Positions 35,215-45,214 of a DNA stretch of 45,214 nucleotides are shown piece by piece (position 1 is the stretch's first letter; every line of letters starts with the position of its first letter). The stretch is from Spirulinaceae cyanobacterium SM2_1_0. Its GTDB lineage: Bacteria; Cyanobacteriota; Cyanobacteriia; Cyanobacteriales; Spirulinaceae. The stretch is from NCBI GenBank assembly GCA_012031265.1, contig JAAUTY010000038.1:1-45214 (forward strand). The letters are read 5' to 3'. The notes beneath the pieces are model-generated. The model did no database searches, had not been told where the DNA came from, and was given only the letters and a program-made list of their open reading frames with translations. Made by a program: the position numbers and the translations under genes.

Positions 35215-38200
35215 CTAAAGCTTGATGCCTAAAACCTGCGTATGCGCGCCGCGAGCCTGGGTGACGCCAATCGTGCGCTGGGCAGACTCAATCATCGGTC
35301 GGCGCAGGCTGACGACAATGAACTGCGCCTGCTCAGCTTGCCTCTTAATCATTTTAGCCAATCGCTCGACATTTGCCCCGTCGAGGAACATATCGACCTC
35401 ATCGAAAGCGTAGAAGGGCGAGGGACGATAACGCTGCAAGGCAAAGATGAAACTGAGGGCGGTCAGCGACTTCTCGCCTCCTGACATCGAGCTGAGCCGC
35501 TGTACCGGCTTACCCTTGGGGTGGGCGATAAGGTTCAAGCCCCCGGCGAAGGGGTCGTTGGGATCGTCTAAATCTAGATGCCCGTCGCCTTGCGAGAGGG
35601 TTGCAAAGATACTCTGAAAATTTTCATTAACGGCGGTAAATGCTTCGTTGAAGGCGCGATAACGGAGCGTGGTGAAGTTCTCAATTCGCAACAGCAGTTC
35701 GGTGCGCTCGGCCTCCAGAGTCGCTAGTTTTTCTGATAATTCATCCAGGCGGGCTTGCGTCTTGTCGTGCTCCTCCAGCGCCAGCATATTCACTGGCTCC
35801 ATCGCTTCCAGGCGGCGTTGGGCATTGTGGAGTTCGCGCTGCAACTGCTCGAGCTGCACGCTGTAGGTGGCGAAGGTGACCGCTTCCCCGGCGTCGCTGT
35901 CGGGACTGACGAGCTGTGGCACTTCTGGCAGCGGGTCGGGCAAGTCAGCCTCGCGATCGCGCAATTGTCCCTCGAGTTCGCCAAGCTGCTGTTGGTGCTC
36001 GGTCTGAGCAGCCACCAGTTTTTGCCGCTGCCAACTGAGTTTTTGCTGGCGATCGCGCCGTTCGGTCAAGTGGGTTTCGGCGCGATCGCGCGCTTGCTTG
36101 GTCTCGCCCAGCTTCGCCGAGAGCTGCGCCAGCTCGGCCTCTGTCGCCTGAATTTTTGCGTCTAAGGCGACCCGTGCCGCCTCGCTCTCGCTGAGCTTCT
36201 GGGCGATCGCCGCCGCCTGCGCCTCGGCAGTCTGCCGCCGCGCCTCGGCGTCTTCCCGCTTCTCTTGCAAGCGCCGACATTGGTTTTCCAGTGCCAGCAT
36301 CTGGGTCTCGGCCTCATGCACTGCTTGCTCACAGCCCTGCCCCTCGGCTTCGCTGGTGCGAATCTGGGCTTGCAGTGCCTGCCATTCACTCGAAGCCTGC
36401 GACGTTTCCAACTCCTGCAAGCGGGCTTGGGCAGCTTGTAGCTCGGCTTCCAGGGTAGGAATCTCCTGCTCCAACTGCGTGAGGCGAGCGCGCGCCGTCG
36501 TCAACTCGGTTTCCTGGCGGGCGATCTGGGTTTGCAGATGATCTTGTTGTTGCTGGAGGCGATCGCGATCCGTCATCAACTGCTGCTGGCGCAACTGCTG
36601 TTCGCGGTGCTGCTGCCGGGCATTGACCAGTTGCTGACTTGCCGTTTGGTGCTGGAATTCGCTGTGGCTCAGCTTCTGTTCGCAGCGGCTGAGGATACTC
36701 TCGATGTCGGCGAGGCGCTGCCGCAACTCCCGCACCTCGCGCGCTCCGTCGCCCGCGCACCGCTGAAGCGCAGATGCGAGGAGCGTTGGCCCTGGGCACC
36801 ACCACTCATCGCACCGCTGGTTTCGAGTAACTCGCCCTCCAGGGTGACAATTCGCGCTCGCCCCAGGAACGGTCGCGCTGCTGCCAGGGTTTCAAACACC
36901 ACGGTATTGCCGAAAACATAGGCGAAAATCGTGTCATAGCGCGGCTCGCAGTCCACGAGTTCCAGCGCTAGGTCGATAAAGCCCGGCGCTTGGCTGACTG
37001 GCCCCAGAGACATCGGGCGGGGGGCGCGGATTTTGTTCAGGGCAAAAAGGTGGCGCGTCCGGCGCGCTGGCGTTTCAGCAGCTCAATGCCCGCCGCTGCA
37101 ACGCCATCGTCCTCCACCACGATCTGCCCCAAGCGTCCACCGGCCGCCGTTTCTAGCGCCAGTTGGTAGCGAGGTTCGACTTGGGCGAGCTGGACGACGA
37201 GACCGCAGATGCCCGGCAAGCCAGAGGTCAAGATCGCTTGGCTAGCATAGGTTCCCTGGGCTTCCTGACTAGCTTGCTGACGGGCTTCCAGCTTATCGAG
37301 GCGGCGTTGTTTTTCGCGCTGCTCGTTGAGGAGGCGCTTCTGGGTTTCGAGCGCCACCGTTTTGGCTTGCGCGGCGGTACTGACTTGCGCCGCTAGTTCC
37401 TGAACCTCGGCTTCCGACTCAGCAAGATTGAGGGTCGCCAACTCGGCTTGCTTGGCGGCTAGCTCCTCCTGATTTCCCGCGAACTGTTGGCGCTGCTCGG
37501 CGAGTTTCTGTTCCAGTTGGCTGGTGCGCTCGCGGAGTTGCGCTTGCTCGGTGCGTTGGGGGTTGAGGGCATCTTGCTGCGTGCTGACTGCTTTGGAGAG
37601 GGCGGCTTGCTGTTGTGCCCACTCCTCAGAGGCAGCGGCGACTTCGCTGGCTTGCTGGCGCAGGGTTTCTAAGTTTGCGCGAGCGCGATCGCGCGCCGCC
37701 ACCAATGCCGCCACCGTTTCTCCTTCCAACTGCGCCTGCTCCTGACTGCGCTGGTTGAATTCGTCGCGGTAGCGCTGGCTGTCCCGTTCGCTGGTGGCGA
37801 TCGCCTCTTGGTGCTGAGCCTGTTGCGTTTTGAGATCTGCTTGGCGCTGTTGCTGTTGGTCGCGCTGCGCCTTTTGGGCGGCGAGTTCGGAGGCGACGGC
37901 GAGTTGTTCGTCCTCGCCGAGCGCTTTGACGCGGCGGTTCAGTTCCTCCAGCTCCGTGCTGGCTTGAGCGATTTCGTCGGTTAAACCAGTAAGCTTGCCG
38001 TCGAGCCGTTCGATCTGGTTGGCATCCGCCGCCATCTGGGCTTGTAGCTCGCGTTGTTGTTGCTGGAGCGATCGCCAGAGCAGCACCTTTTCCCAGCCCT
38101 GTTTTTCCTGGATCTGAGCTTTGAGTTTTTTGTATTTCTCGGCCTTGATGCGGTCAGCCGCGAGTTTTTCGAGCGATCGTTGCAATTCTTGTTGGATAAT

Positions 38201-38941
38201 CTCGCAACGCTCTTCCCGCTCGCGCACCTCTTCCAGCGTCTGGCGCACCTGCGTGATTTTGCGGTCGAACTCGGCAACACCGGCTAGCTCGTCAATGATC
38301 TCGCGACGTTCCCGCGAGTTCATCGTGATAATCCGAGTCACGTCGCCCTGGAGCACAACGTTGTAGCCCTCGGGATAAATCCGCAACCGACTCAACTGTT
38401 CGTGCAGATCGCTAGCAGTGCAGGGTTCGCCGTTGAGCGTGTAGGTCGAGGCGTAGCTACCGCCCTTGGTCACGCGCAGACGACGGGTGACTGTCCAGTC
38501 GTGGCTATATTTACCATTACCGCTGCCATGACCGTTACCATTGCTGCTGCCATTGCCATTGCTGCCCGCTTCAGTGGTCAGGACGGGGTCAAGACTTGCA
38601 TCGTCGGCGAGGGCTGCGGCGACATCCGCCGCGCTGGCTTCGAGTAGTTGGTTGGCGTCGTCTAGTTCTGCCGCATCGCTGAGATCGAAGGTGACGGAAA
38701 CGCTGACCTCAACTGCACTGCGCTGACTGGCATATTTATGGTTCACAAGGTCGGGCAAACGCTCGGCACGCATTCCCTTGGAAGTGGCTAAGCCGAGTGC
38801 GAAGAGCAGGGCATCAAGAATGTTCGATTTCCCTGACCCGTTGGGGCCAGAGATCGTGGTAAATCCCGGCAGGAGCGGGACTTTGGTGGTGCCCCCGAAG
38901 GATTTGAAATGGGAAAGTTCAACACTCTTGACGTGAACCAT
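35215..38941 (-). CDS. smc: SMC chromosome segregation ATPase, with two apparent one-base frameshifts
   Basis: The three reading-frame pieces join into a 1242-residue SMC when one base is restored in the G-run at 37040-37042 and one at about 36751-36760. The Walker A region [20 protein letters not shown] lies near residues 30-50. Two long coiled coils flank a hinge (about 535-690; [13 protein letters not shown] near its end). The C-terminal ABC signature and Walker B are [16 protein letters not shown] and [17 protein letters not shown]. The protein folds DNA and separates chromosomes with kleisin partners. The ATG at 38941 ([17 protein letters not shown]) is the usual SMC start. A Gly/Asn/Ser-rich insert ([15 protein letters not shown]) lies at about residue 130. 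Two breaks in a core gene are better explained by sequence errors than by decay. Confidence 0.93.
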
Positions 38942-39476
38942 AGGCGCGACTGAAACAGCCTTGCGCAAATCGTACAGGCGTATTGCTTGAGTTTAGCAAT
39001 AGGCTTGACAATTGGTACAGAGATTGGCTGGTAAGGGGTAGGACATGAACAGGTCGGAACAAGGTCGATCTAGGTGCTTGGGTGGTGCGATCGCCACTCA
39101 AAAACCATATCTAGTGTCTTTATAGCGCAATTCCCAGAAAATCACACTAGCAACCGCCAATATTCTCCGGCAACATCCCCGCGCCCACCGCTCATACCCC
39201 ACGATCCCGAAATTCCCGCCGCCAAACCGACTGCTTTTGCGGCTTTTTTCAGAACATCTAGCTTGCCCGGGCGCTAGTACCGCGACGCGGAATTTTGAGT
39301 TCTGAGTTTTGAGTTCTGAGTGCCTGCAATACGGGAATCCTGGGGATTTTGAATGGGCATCTCATTGCCGCCGTCCTGTACTAGAAGCACGATACGGTTC
39401 TCAATGCCCGCGTCCTCCCTTTGGCAAGCTATGGCAGGATGTGGGTGAACATCCACGGCTGCTCAGGCGTTTAATC
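38942..39476. other. Intergenic region between smc and the SDR gene
   Basis: This divergent region should hold promoters for both genes. It contains repeat R2 copy B (39274-39384). The part at 38942-39273 has no protein-like frame and no RNA gene that I recognise. Confidence 0.4.
39274..39384 (-). repeat. MITE-like repeat R2, copy B
   Basis: A 111-bp element bounded by CTAGTAC (39274-39280) and GTACTAG (39378-39384). It is the reverse-orientation partner of copy A and shares GAGATGCCCATTCA and the terminal hairpin. It has four ACTCA(G/A)A heptads where copy A has three, which accounts for the 7-bp length difference. Confidence 0.8.
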
Positions 39477-40169
39477 ATGTCAAGCCCCAGAACTTTATTG
39501 ATTACCGGCGCATCGACAGGCATCGGCGCGGCCACAGCCCGACAGGCCGCCGCACAAGATTTCAACCTCGTCTTGGCGGCTCGCTCGATTGAGCAGTTAA
39601 GCAAGCTAGTTGAAGAGCTTGGCTCTGACAAAGTGCGGGCGTTCGCTTGTGATGTCACGGACTATGCCGCGCAGGAAAAGCTGGTCGCGGATGCCGTTGC
39701 GGCCTTCGGCCGTCTCGACGCGGTTTTTGCCAATGCCGGTTGTGGCGGTGAGCCGGGTGGTTTTTCGGGCGCTCCGGTTGAATCCTGGCAACGCATTGTC
39801 AATACCAATATCCTGGGCGTCGCCTATACGCTGCGAGCCAGCCTCGCCGAGATTAAAAAGGCGAAAGGTCATGTGCTCATCACTGGCTCAATTGCGGGTC
39901 GGATTGTGTTGCGAGGCTCCATGTACGCTGCGTCGAAATGGGCTGTTTCGGCGATCGGTTATAACTTGCGAGAAGAGCTGCGCGGCACGGGCGTTCGGGT
40001 CACTCTGATTGAGCCGGGTATGGTAGACACGCCATTTTTTGACGATCCGAAACCGGATGCGCTGCATCCAGAGGATGTGGCTCGCACCGTTCTCTTTGCG
40101 CTTTCGCAGCCTCCCAGTGTCGATATTGGCGAACTGGTCGTGTTGCCAACACCACCCTCTGAAGCTTAG
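39477..40169 (+). CDS. Short-chain dehydrogenase/reductase (classical SDR)
   Basis: 230 residues from ATG 39477; the open frame upstream to 39309 runs through a repeat and is not coding. The Rossmann motif GASTGIGA (11-18), the NAG motif (86-88) and the catalytic Ser138 (LITGSIAG), Tyr150 and Lys154 (YAASK) are all present. The acidic residue usually found for NAD is not evident after beta-2 (AARSIEQL), which favours NADP. The end, DIGELVVLPT, is common in YdfG-like family members. Substrate unknown. The alpha/beta hydrolase gene follows 81 bp downstream on the same strand. Confidence 0.93.
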   Translation: MSSPRTLLITGASTGIGAATARQAAAQDFNLVLAARSIEQLSKLVEELGSDKVRAFACDVTDYAAQEKLVADAVAAFGRLDAVFANAGCGGEPGGFSGAPVESWQRIVNTNILGVAYTLRASLAEIKKAKGHVLITGSIAGRIVLRGSMYAASKWAVSAIGYNLREELRGTGVRVTLIEPGMVDTPFFDDPKPDALHPEDVARTVLFALSQPPSVDIGELVVLPTPPSEA

Positions 40170-40250
40170 AGTGCATGGCTGCTGCCTGTCTGGCGGGATT
40201 TGTGCTGTGGTGTCGTTTAACCTGGCGCTTGTGAGCATCGCCAAAAAAGA

Positions 40251-41186
40251 ATGCGAAATCTTGCCCAGTCACTCTATGGCCGTCGTTCTGCCCGCCGCTG
40301 GCTCAAATTTGCTGGGGGCGTGATCGCCCTTTACCTGGCGCTGACGCTCTTCCTTTTTCTCGGACAGCGCCGTTTGGTGTACCGAGCGGGGGCGAAGCTG
40401 GCTGGGTCTCCCAGTGATGCTGACTTCCAGATGCCCTATGAGGAGGTGTGGCTATCGGTAGCGGGAACGAATGAGCGTTTGCATGCTTGGTGGATTCCGG
40501 CGGCGCGATCGCCCTTCCGTATCCTGTCTGACGAGCCTGCGGCGGTTCTCCAGTCGCCAAAAACGGTGCTCTATCTCTACGGTGCGGGTCGCAACAAAGG
40601 CGACGCCAACTACATCGCCCGGGTCTCTGGTCTGCGGCAGCTTGGCTTCAGTGTGCTGGTTGCCGACTATCGCGGTTACGGGCAGAGCGAGGGTCAACCG
40701 CCACACGAGGCGCAATTCTATGCTGACAGTCAGACGCTGTGGGACTATCTGCGGCGCGATCGCGGTTTAGCCCCAGATGAAATCGTCATCTACGGGGAAT
40801 CGCTGGGTGGGGCGATCGCCATTCAGCTTGCCAGCCAGCAACCCGAGGCGGCGGGTTTGATTGTCCAAAGCTCCTTTACCTCGATGCGGGCGGCTGTGAA
40901 CGCGCGCGGTTGGACACGCCTGTTCCCGATGCGCTGGCTGCTCACCGAGGAGTTTGACTCCCTGACGCGAGTGCGATCGCTGCAAGTCCCCGTCCTCTTT
41001 TTGCACGGGACGAAGGACTCGGTGATGCCTGCTGCGATGAGCGAAGCACTCTATGCAGCGGCACCTGACCCGAAGCAGCTCTTTTTGATCCCTGACGGCG
41101 ATCATGTGCGGATTTATCAGCCGGGCGCAGGGTCGTACCTACGGGCGATCGCCCGCTTCGTGCGCTGCCAAGGCTGGACAGAATAA
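40251..41186 (+). CDS. Membrane-anchored alpha/beta hydrolase (Bem46/ABHD13-like)
   Basis: 311 residues. One N-terminal membrane helix (about 21-38, VIALYLALTLFLFLGQ) is followed by the serine-hydrolase fold. The nucleophile is Ser184 in YGESLGG, with likely Asp256 (GTKDSVMP) and His285 (PDGDH). RGYGQSEG (141-148) is typical of Bem46-like and serine aminopeptidase S33 relatives. The usual HGN oxyanion motif is replaced by YLYGAGRNKG. The substrate is unknown; esterase or lipase activity at the membrane is a family-based guess. It may form a two-gene operon with the SDR. Confidence 0.9.
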   Translation: MRNLAQSLYGRRSARRWLKFAGGVIALYLALTLFLFLGQRRLVYRAGAKLAGSPSDADFQMPYEEVWLSVAGTNERLHAWWIPAARSPFRILSDEPAAVLQSPKTVLYLYGAGRNKGDANYIARVSGLRQLGFSVLVADYRGYGQSEGQPPHEAQFYADSQTLWDYLRRDRGLAPDEIVIYGESLGGAIAIQLASQQPEAAGLIVQSSFTSMRAAVNARGWTRLFPMRWLLTEEFDSLTRVRSLQVPVLFLHGTKDSVMPAAMSEALYAAAPDPKQLFLIPDGDHVRIYQPGAGSYLRAIARFVRCQGWTE

Positions 41187-41264
41187 AGCTCTACTATTTT
41201 GAGGTGCGGACGCCTGCGCCCAATTGACCCTCAGATTTCATCCTCAGATGCAACGCCCACGTCT

Positions 41265-44200
41265 TCATGCCATGCCGGCAATGTAGTCTTGTAGCGCCTG
41301 AACGCTGAGGGGCTGAGTTTGTAGTGAGCGGATCGCGGCGACGGTGGCGCGTGCGCCCGCGATCGTGGTCACGATCGGAATCTTGTAAGCGAGGGCCGCA
41401 CGACGAATCGCCGTGCCATCGCTGCGGGCTTCTTGACCTGAAGGCGTGTTGACGATTAGCTGAATGTCCCGGTTCTTGATCGCATCCAGGACGTGGGGGC
41501 GACCCTGGTGCAATTTCAGGATCAACTCGGCCGCGATCCCGTGAGCTTGGAGTGTCGCCAGCGTGCCCTCTGTGGCGATGACCTCGAAGCCGAGGGCCGC
41601 AAAATCTTTCACGACCGGGACGACGGCTTCCTTGTCGCGATCGCTCATCGAGACAAAGACGGTGCCCTGGAGCGGCAACCGCTCTCCGGCCGCGATCTCG
41701 GCCTTGGCAAAGGCCTGACCAAAGTCACGGTCGATGCCCATGACCTCGCCGGTCGAGCGCATCTCGGGGCCGAGCAGCGTGTCTGTGCCGGGAAATTTGT
41801 TGAAGGGTAGCACCGCTTCCTTGACGGCGACGTGCTGGAAGTGGGGTTCGGCGGTGAAGTTGAGTTCCGCCAAACTTTTGCCCGACATCACCTGTGAGGC
41901 AAGGCGGGCGAGCGGTTTGCCGGTCGCTTTCGAGACATAGGGGACGGTGCGGGAGGCGCGGGGATTGGCTTCGAGGATGTAGACGGTTTCGCCCTGCACG
42001 GCGAACTGGATATTCATCAGACCGATGACTTTGAGGGCGCGGGCGAGTTGCGCGGTCCAGGTACGGATGGTTTCTAGGGCTGGCGGTTGCAGCGAGGCGT
42101 AGGGCAAGGAGCAGGCCGAGTCACCGGAATGGACGCCCGCTTGTTCGATATGCTCCATGATGCCGCCGATGGTGACCTCGCCTTGGTGGTCAGCGATCGC
42201 ATCGACATCCACCTCAATGGCATTTTCCAGAAACTTGTCAATCAAAATCGGGTGCTCTGGCTCCACCTGCACTGCGAAGGTCATGTAGCGTTCGAGTTCT
42301 GTGTCTGAATAAACAATCTCCATCGCCCGGCCGCCGAGTACGTAGGAGGGGCGGACGACGACAGGGTAGCCGATGCGCTTGGCGATCGCCAGGGCTTCCT
42401 CGTAGCTGCGAGCGATGCCATTGGGCGGCTGCAAGATGTCGAGGCGCTTGAGGATTTGTTCAAAGCGCTCGCGGTCTTCGGCGGCGTCGATCGAGTCGGG
42501 CGAGGTGCCCCAGATGCGGGTTTTCAGGCGGTCTTGGTGTTGGTCGAGATAGACTTGCAACGGAATTGCCAATTTCAGAGGTGTCTGGCCGCCAAACTGA
42601 ACGATGACGCCCTGGGGTTGCTCAGCTTCGATGACGTTGAGGACATCTTCCTTGGTCAGTGGCTCGAAGTAGAGGCGATCGCTGGTGTCATAGTCAGTCG
42701 AGACGGTTTCCGGGTTGGAGTTGACCATGATCGTCTCGTAGCCCTCGTCGCTGAGCGAGAAAGCAGCGTGACAGCAGCAGTAGTCAAACTCAATGCCTTG
42801 ACCAATGCGATTGGGGCCGCCACCGAGAATCATCACCTTGGGGCGGTCGGAGGGGGTGACTTCGGTTTCCCCCGTCTCGTAGGTCGAGTAGTAGTAGGGC
42901 GTGAAGGCTTCAAACTCGGCGGCGCAGGTATCGACGACCTTGTAAACCGGAATCACATCTAGGCGCTGCCGATAGGCGCGTACCTCGTCCTCGCTGGTCT
43001 TGGTGGCGAAGGCGATCTGGCGATCGCTAAATCCTTGCTGTTTGATCGCCCGCATTTGCTCCGTGCTCAGCTCGCGCAGGGAGGTGCGCTTCAGCAGTTT
43101 TTCGGTCTCGACGATTTCCTGAAACTTGTCCAAAAACCAGGGATCGATAGCGGTGAGTTCGTGGATTTCCTCAATGCTCATGCCCAGGCGTAGACCGTGG
43201 TAGATGCTGAACACCCGTTCCGGATTGGGTTTCCGCAAGCTAGCACGGATCTGGGGCAGCGGTGGCAGTTGCTCGTGGCGATCGCAGCCGAAGCCGTAGC
43301 GACCGGTTTCGAGCGATCGCAGCGCTTTCTGAAACGACTCGCAGAAGGTGCGCCCGATCGCCATCGCCTCGCCGACCGACTTCATCTGCGTCGTCAGGAA
43401 GGGTTGCGAGCCGGGGAATTTTTCAAAGGCGAAGCGGGGAACTTTGGTGACGACGTAATCGATCGTCGGCTCGAAGGCGGCGGGGGTTTTTTGCGTAATG
43501 TCGTTGGGAATCTCGTCGAGGGTGTAGCCGACCGCCAGCTTGGCGGCGAATTTGGCGATCGGGAAGCCGGTCGCCTTCGAGGCCAGTGCCGAGGAGCGGG
43601 AGACACGCGGGTTCATCTCGATGACGATCACGTCGCCGTTGCGGGGATTGACGGCGAATTGGATATTCGAGCCGCCAGTTTCAACACCGATCTCGCGGAT
43701 GATCTTCAGCGAGGCATCCCGCAGGCGCTGGTATTCTTTGTCGGTCAGGGTTTGCGCCGGGGCGACGGTGATCGAGTCGCCGGTATGCACACCCATCGGG
43801 TCGATGTTTTCGATGCTGCAAATGATCACGACATTGTCGGCGAGGTCGCGCATCACTTCGAGTTCGTATTCTTTCCAGCCGAGAAGCGATTGCTCCACCA
43901 AAATTTGCGAAACGGGGCTGGCATCGATGCCGTTTTGCGCCATCTCCTCGTATTCTTCCTGGTTGTAGGCGATGCCGCCGCCGGTGCCGCCGAGGGTGAA
44001 GGCAGGACGGATGATCAGCGGGTAGGAGCCGATTTCCTGGGCGATCGCCCGTGCTTCCGTCAGATGACTGGCGATCCCCGACGGGCAGACACCGACGCCG
44101 ATGCGCGTCATTGCTTCCTTGAACAGCAGCCGATCTTCGGCCATTTCGATCGCGGGCAGCTTCGCCCCGATCAACTCGACGTTGTACTGGTCGAGCGTGC

Positions 44201-44516
44201 CATTTTTCGCCAGTTCTACCGCCACATTGAGCGCTGTTTGACCGCCCATCGTCGGCAGCAGCGCATCCGGACGTTCCTGCTCAATGACTTTAGCGACGAT
44301 CTCAGGCACCAGCGGTTCGATGTAGGTACGGTCGGCGATCTCCGGGTCGGTCATGATCGAGGCCGGGTTGGAGTTGACCAAAACCACCTCGTACCCCTCT
44401 TCGCGCAATGCTTTGCAGGCTTGTGTGCCGGAGTAGTCAAACTCGCAGGCCTGACCGATGATGATCGGCCCAGAGCCGAGAAGCAAAATTTTATGGAGAT
44501 CGTTGCGGCGCGGCAT
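41265..44516 (-). CDS. carB: Carbamoyl-phosphate synthase large subunit
   Basis: 1083 residues from ATG 44516 ([20 protein letters not shown]); the longer frame to 44567 is not needed. CarB makes carbamoyl phosphate from bicarbonate, ATP and ammonia supplied by CarA, for arginine and pyrimidine synthesis. Two homologous ATP-grasp halves are visible, beginning [20 protein letters not shown] and [20 protein letters not shown]. Each carries its GGQT ([16 protein letters not shown]) and ATP-grasp motifs ([27 protein letters not shown]). The C-terminal MGS-like allosteric domain ends with [12 protein letters not shown]. Length and motifs are complete. carA is not in the window. It converges with the hydrolase gene. 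Confidence 0.98.
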   Translation of the reverse strand: MPRRNDLHKILLLGSGPIIIGQACEFDYSGTQACKALREEGYEVVLVNSNPASIMTDPEIADRTYIEPLVPEIVAKVIEQERPDALLPTMGGQTALNVAVELAKNGTLDQYNVELIGAKLPAIEMAEDRLLFKEAMTRIGVGVCPSGIASHLTEARAIAQEIGSYPLIIRPAFTLGGTGGGIAYNQEEYEEMAQNGIDASPVSQILVEQSLLGWKEYELEVMRDLADNVVIICSIENIDPMGVHTGDSITVAPAQTLTDKEYQRLRDASLKIIREIGVETGGSNIQFAVNPRNGDVIVIEMNPRVSRSSALASKATGFPIAKFAAKLAVGYTLDEIPNDITQKTPAAFEPTIDYVVTKVPRFAFEKFPGSQPFLTTQMKSVGEAMAIGRTFCESFQKALRSLETGRYGFGCDRHEQLPPLPQIRASLRKPNPERVFSIYHGLRLGMSIEEIHELTAIDPWFLDKFQEIVETEKLLKRTSLRELSTEQMRAIKQQGFSDRQIAFATKTSEDEVRAYRQRLDVIPVYKVVDTCAAEFEAFTPYYYSTYETGETEVTPSDRPKVMILGGGPNRIGQGIEFDYCCCHAAFSLSDEGYETIMVNSNPETVSTDYDTSDRLYFEPLTKEDVLNVIEAEQPQGVIVQFGGQTPLKLAIPLQVYLDQHQDRLKTRIWGTSPDSIDAAEDRERFEQILKRLDILQPPNGIARSYEEALAIAKRIGYPVVVRPSYVLGGRAMEIVYSDTELERYMTFAVQVEPEHPILIDKFLENAIEVDVDAIADHQGEVTIGGIMEHIEQAGVHSGDSACSLPYASLQPPALETIRTWTAQLARALKVIGLMNIQFAVQGETVYILEANPRASRTVPYVSKATGKPLARLASQVMSGKSLAELNFTAEPHFQHVAVKEAVLPFNKFPGTDTLLGPEMRSTGEVMGIDRDFGQAFAKAEIAAGERLPLQGTVFVSMSDRDKEAVVPVVKDFAALGFEVIATEGTLATLQAHGIAAELILKLHQGRPHVLDAIKNRDIQLIVNTPSGQEARSDGTAIRRAALAYKIPIVTTIAGARATVAAIRSLQTQPLSVQALQDYIAGMA

Positions 44517-44789
44517 GGCAGTGGCTGGGGGCAAATGGGGACGAAATTCCGAAACATTGTATAGCACTGCTTTGCGGGTCAGCGGTTCGCCACCAGATCT
44601 TTTCGGTTGCGGGCCGTGGGCATCTCATCGGTATGACGAGAGCACCGGCTCCATCAGAATCAATGCCACCTTTGCAGCCGCTTTGCGAACGCGACTGTCG
44701 GTATTAAGATGATTGACGGGCCGTGCAGGTAGATGCCTGCTTACCGCAAGTTCGGTGCGACCGCTGACGAGAGTGGGTGAGGAGATTCG

Positions 44790-45214
44790 ATGCTAGCTTT
44801 TCGGTACTTTGCAGCGATCGGGACTGGGGCTGCCCTGGCTTTAGGTTACGCGCATTCCAGCGCCGCCCAGGCGCTGCCCGCTTCTACGACGGAGACCGAG
44901 CCACCCGTACCGGTGCCGGTGGCAGCGGCACCAGTGATACCAACCACGCCGACACCCGCCCAAATTGACGCGCTCGCGGCGCGCGATGAAGTCGCTGTCG
45001 AGCGCCCGCAGCCGCTGGCGACGGCGGACACGGCTGACCGTCCGATGCTCGCGGCTACGGCTGAAGTCAGTCCAGTGATCGAGACAATCGCGACCCTGAC
45101 CCAACGTCAACACCGCAGTTGTCAGTCACCGCGATGCCGTCACTTTTTGCAACGGCTGCGCTACCCGCCATCCGCTCAGCCTCAGCCGACAGCGAGCGCT
45201 CTCGTGACGCCAAC
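44790..45214 (+). CDS. Predicted exported protein, 3' end outside the window
   Basis: ATG 44790 is preceded by GAGGAG at about 7 bases, and the frame stays open to the window end (141 codons). A signal peptide is clear: MLAFRYF, then AAIGTGAALALGYA, with likely cleavage around SSAAQA. The mature part begins with a Pro/Val/Ala-rich linker (PPVPVPVAAAPVIPTTPTPA) and an alanine-rich helical stretch. Later residues contain two cysteines (RSCQSPRCRHF). I do not recognise the family; the main domain may lie beyond the window. Confidence 0.75.
   Translation, partial: MLAFRYFAAIGTGAALALGYAHSSAAQALPASTTETEPPVPVPVAAAPVIPTTPTPAQIDALAARDEVAVERPQPLATADTADRPMLAATAEVSPVIETIATLTQRQHRSCQSPRCRHFLQRLRYPPSAQPQPTASALVTP

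Noticed and set aside
39309-39476. N-terminal extension of the SDR
   Set aside because: Runs through repeat R2; the SDR fold starts at the ATG at 39477.
43197-44564. Long open frame (455 codons) on the strand opposite carB
   Set aside because: It lies wholly antisense to an intact, highly conserved carB. In GC-rich coding DNA such mirror frames are common, and its sequence has no domain.

Overview
The window looks like chromosomal DNA of a GC-rich cyanobacterium. The palindrome GCGATCGC (HIP1, typical of many cyanobacteria) occurs dozens of times. Gene content agrees: a DpsA-type ferritin, a group 2 sigma factor, a sugar kinase resembling the Synechococcus elongatus ribulose kinase, an Sfp/HetI phosphopantetheinyl transferase, an Uma2 nuclease, ClpS, CarB and SMC. 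I see no tRNA, rRNA, CRISPR array, intact insertion sequence or phage genes.

Layout. 1-3.2 kb: end of an Uma2 nuclease gene, an orphan DndC-like sulfurtransferase and an orphan OmpR-type regulator. 3.3-14.4 kb (minus): a four-gene operon for secreted or surface proteins. In transcription order these are a DUF11/Cna-B-like protein, a 1193-residue predicted outer-membrane beta-barrel, a CSLREA/beta-helix protein and a giant tandem-DUF11 protein, with two ATGA overlaps. 14.6-17.4 kb: a lipoprotein, an FHA-Ser/Thr kinase and ClpS. 17.8-26.0 kb: a very large soluble adenylate cyclase (binding-protein-like domain plus six PAS-like domains), a glutamine amidotransferase, a sugar kinase and a histidine kinase with a cAMP-receptor-like sensor domain. 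26.2-28.6 kb: dpsA, a ChaB/glycine-zipper protein and a group 2 sigma factor, which reads as a stress cluster. 29.2-33.1 kb: a histidine kinase and a multi-output response regulator (REC-wHTH-HPt-REC-REC-GGDEF). 33.2-45.2 kb: phosphopantetheinyl transferase, AraC remnant, PRC-barrel protein, SMC, SDR, alpha/beta hydrolase, CarB and the start of an exported protein.

The most interesting parts are the surface-protein operon, the cAMP production/sensing pair, the composite response regulator and three kinds of small repeat elements. One of these repeats supplies the apparent start codon of a gene. Another has CTAGTAC ends and a variable number of heptads. A third has 19-20 bp terminal inverted repeats.

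Caution: four otherwise healthy coding regions (giant DUF11 gene, histidine kinase, and smc twice) are each interrupted in a way that one added base repairs. All four are apparent single-base losses, and smc is a core gene. Systematic deletion errors in the sequence are therefore more likely than four real mutations. The interrupted genes are reported as single repaired features with the break stated.
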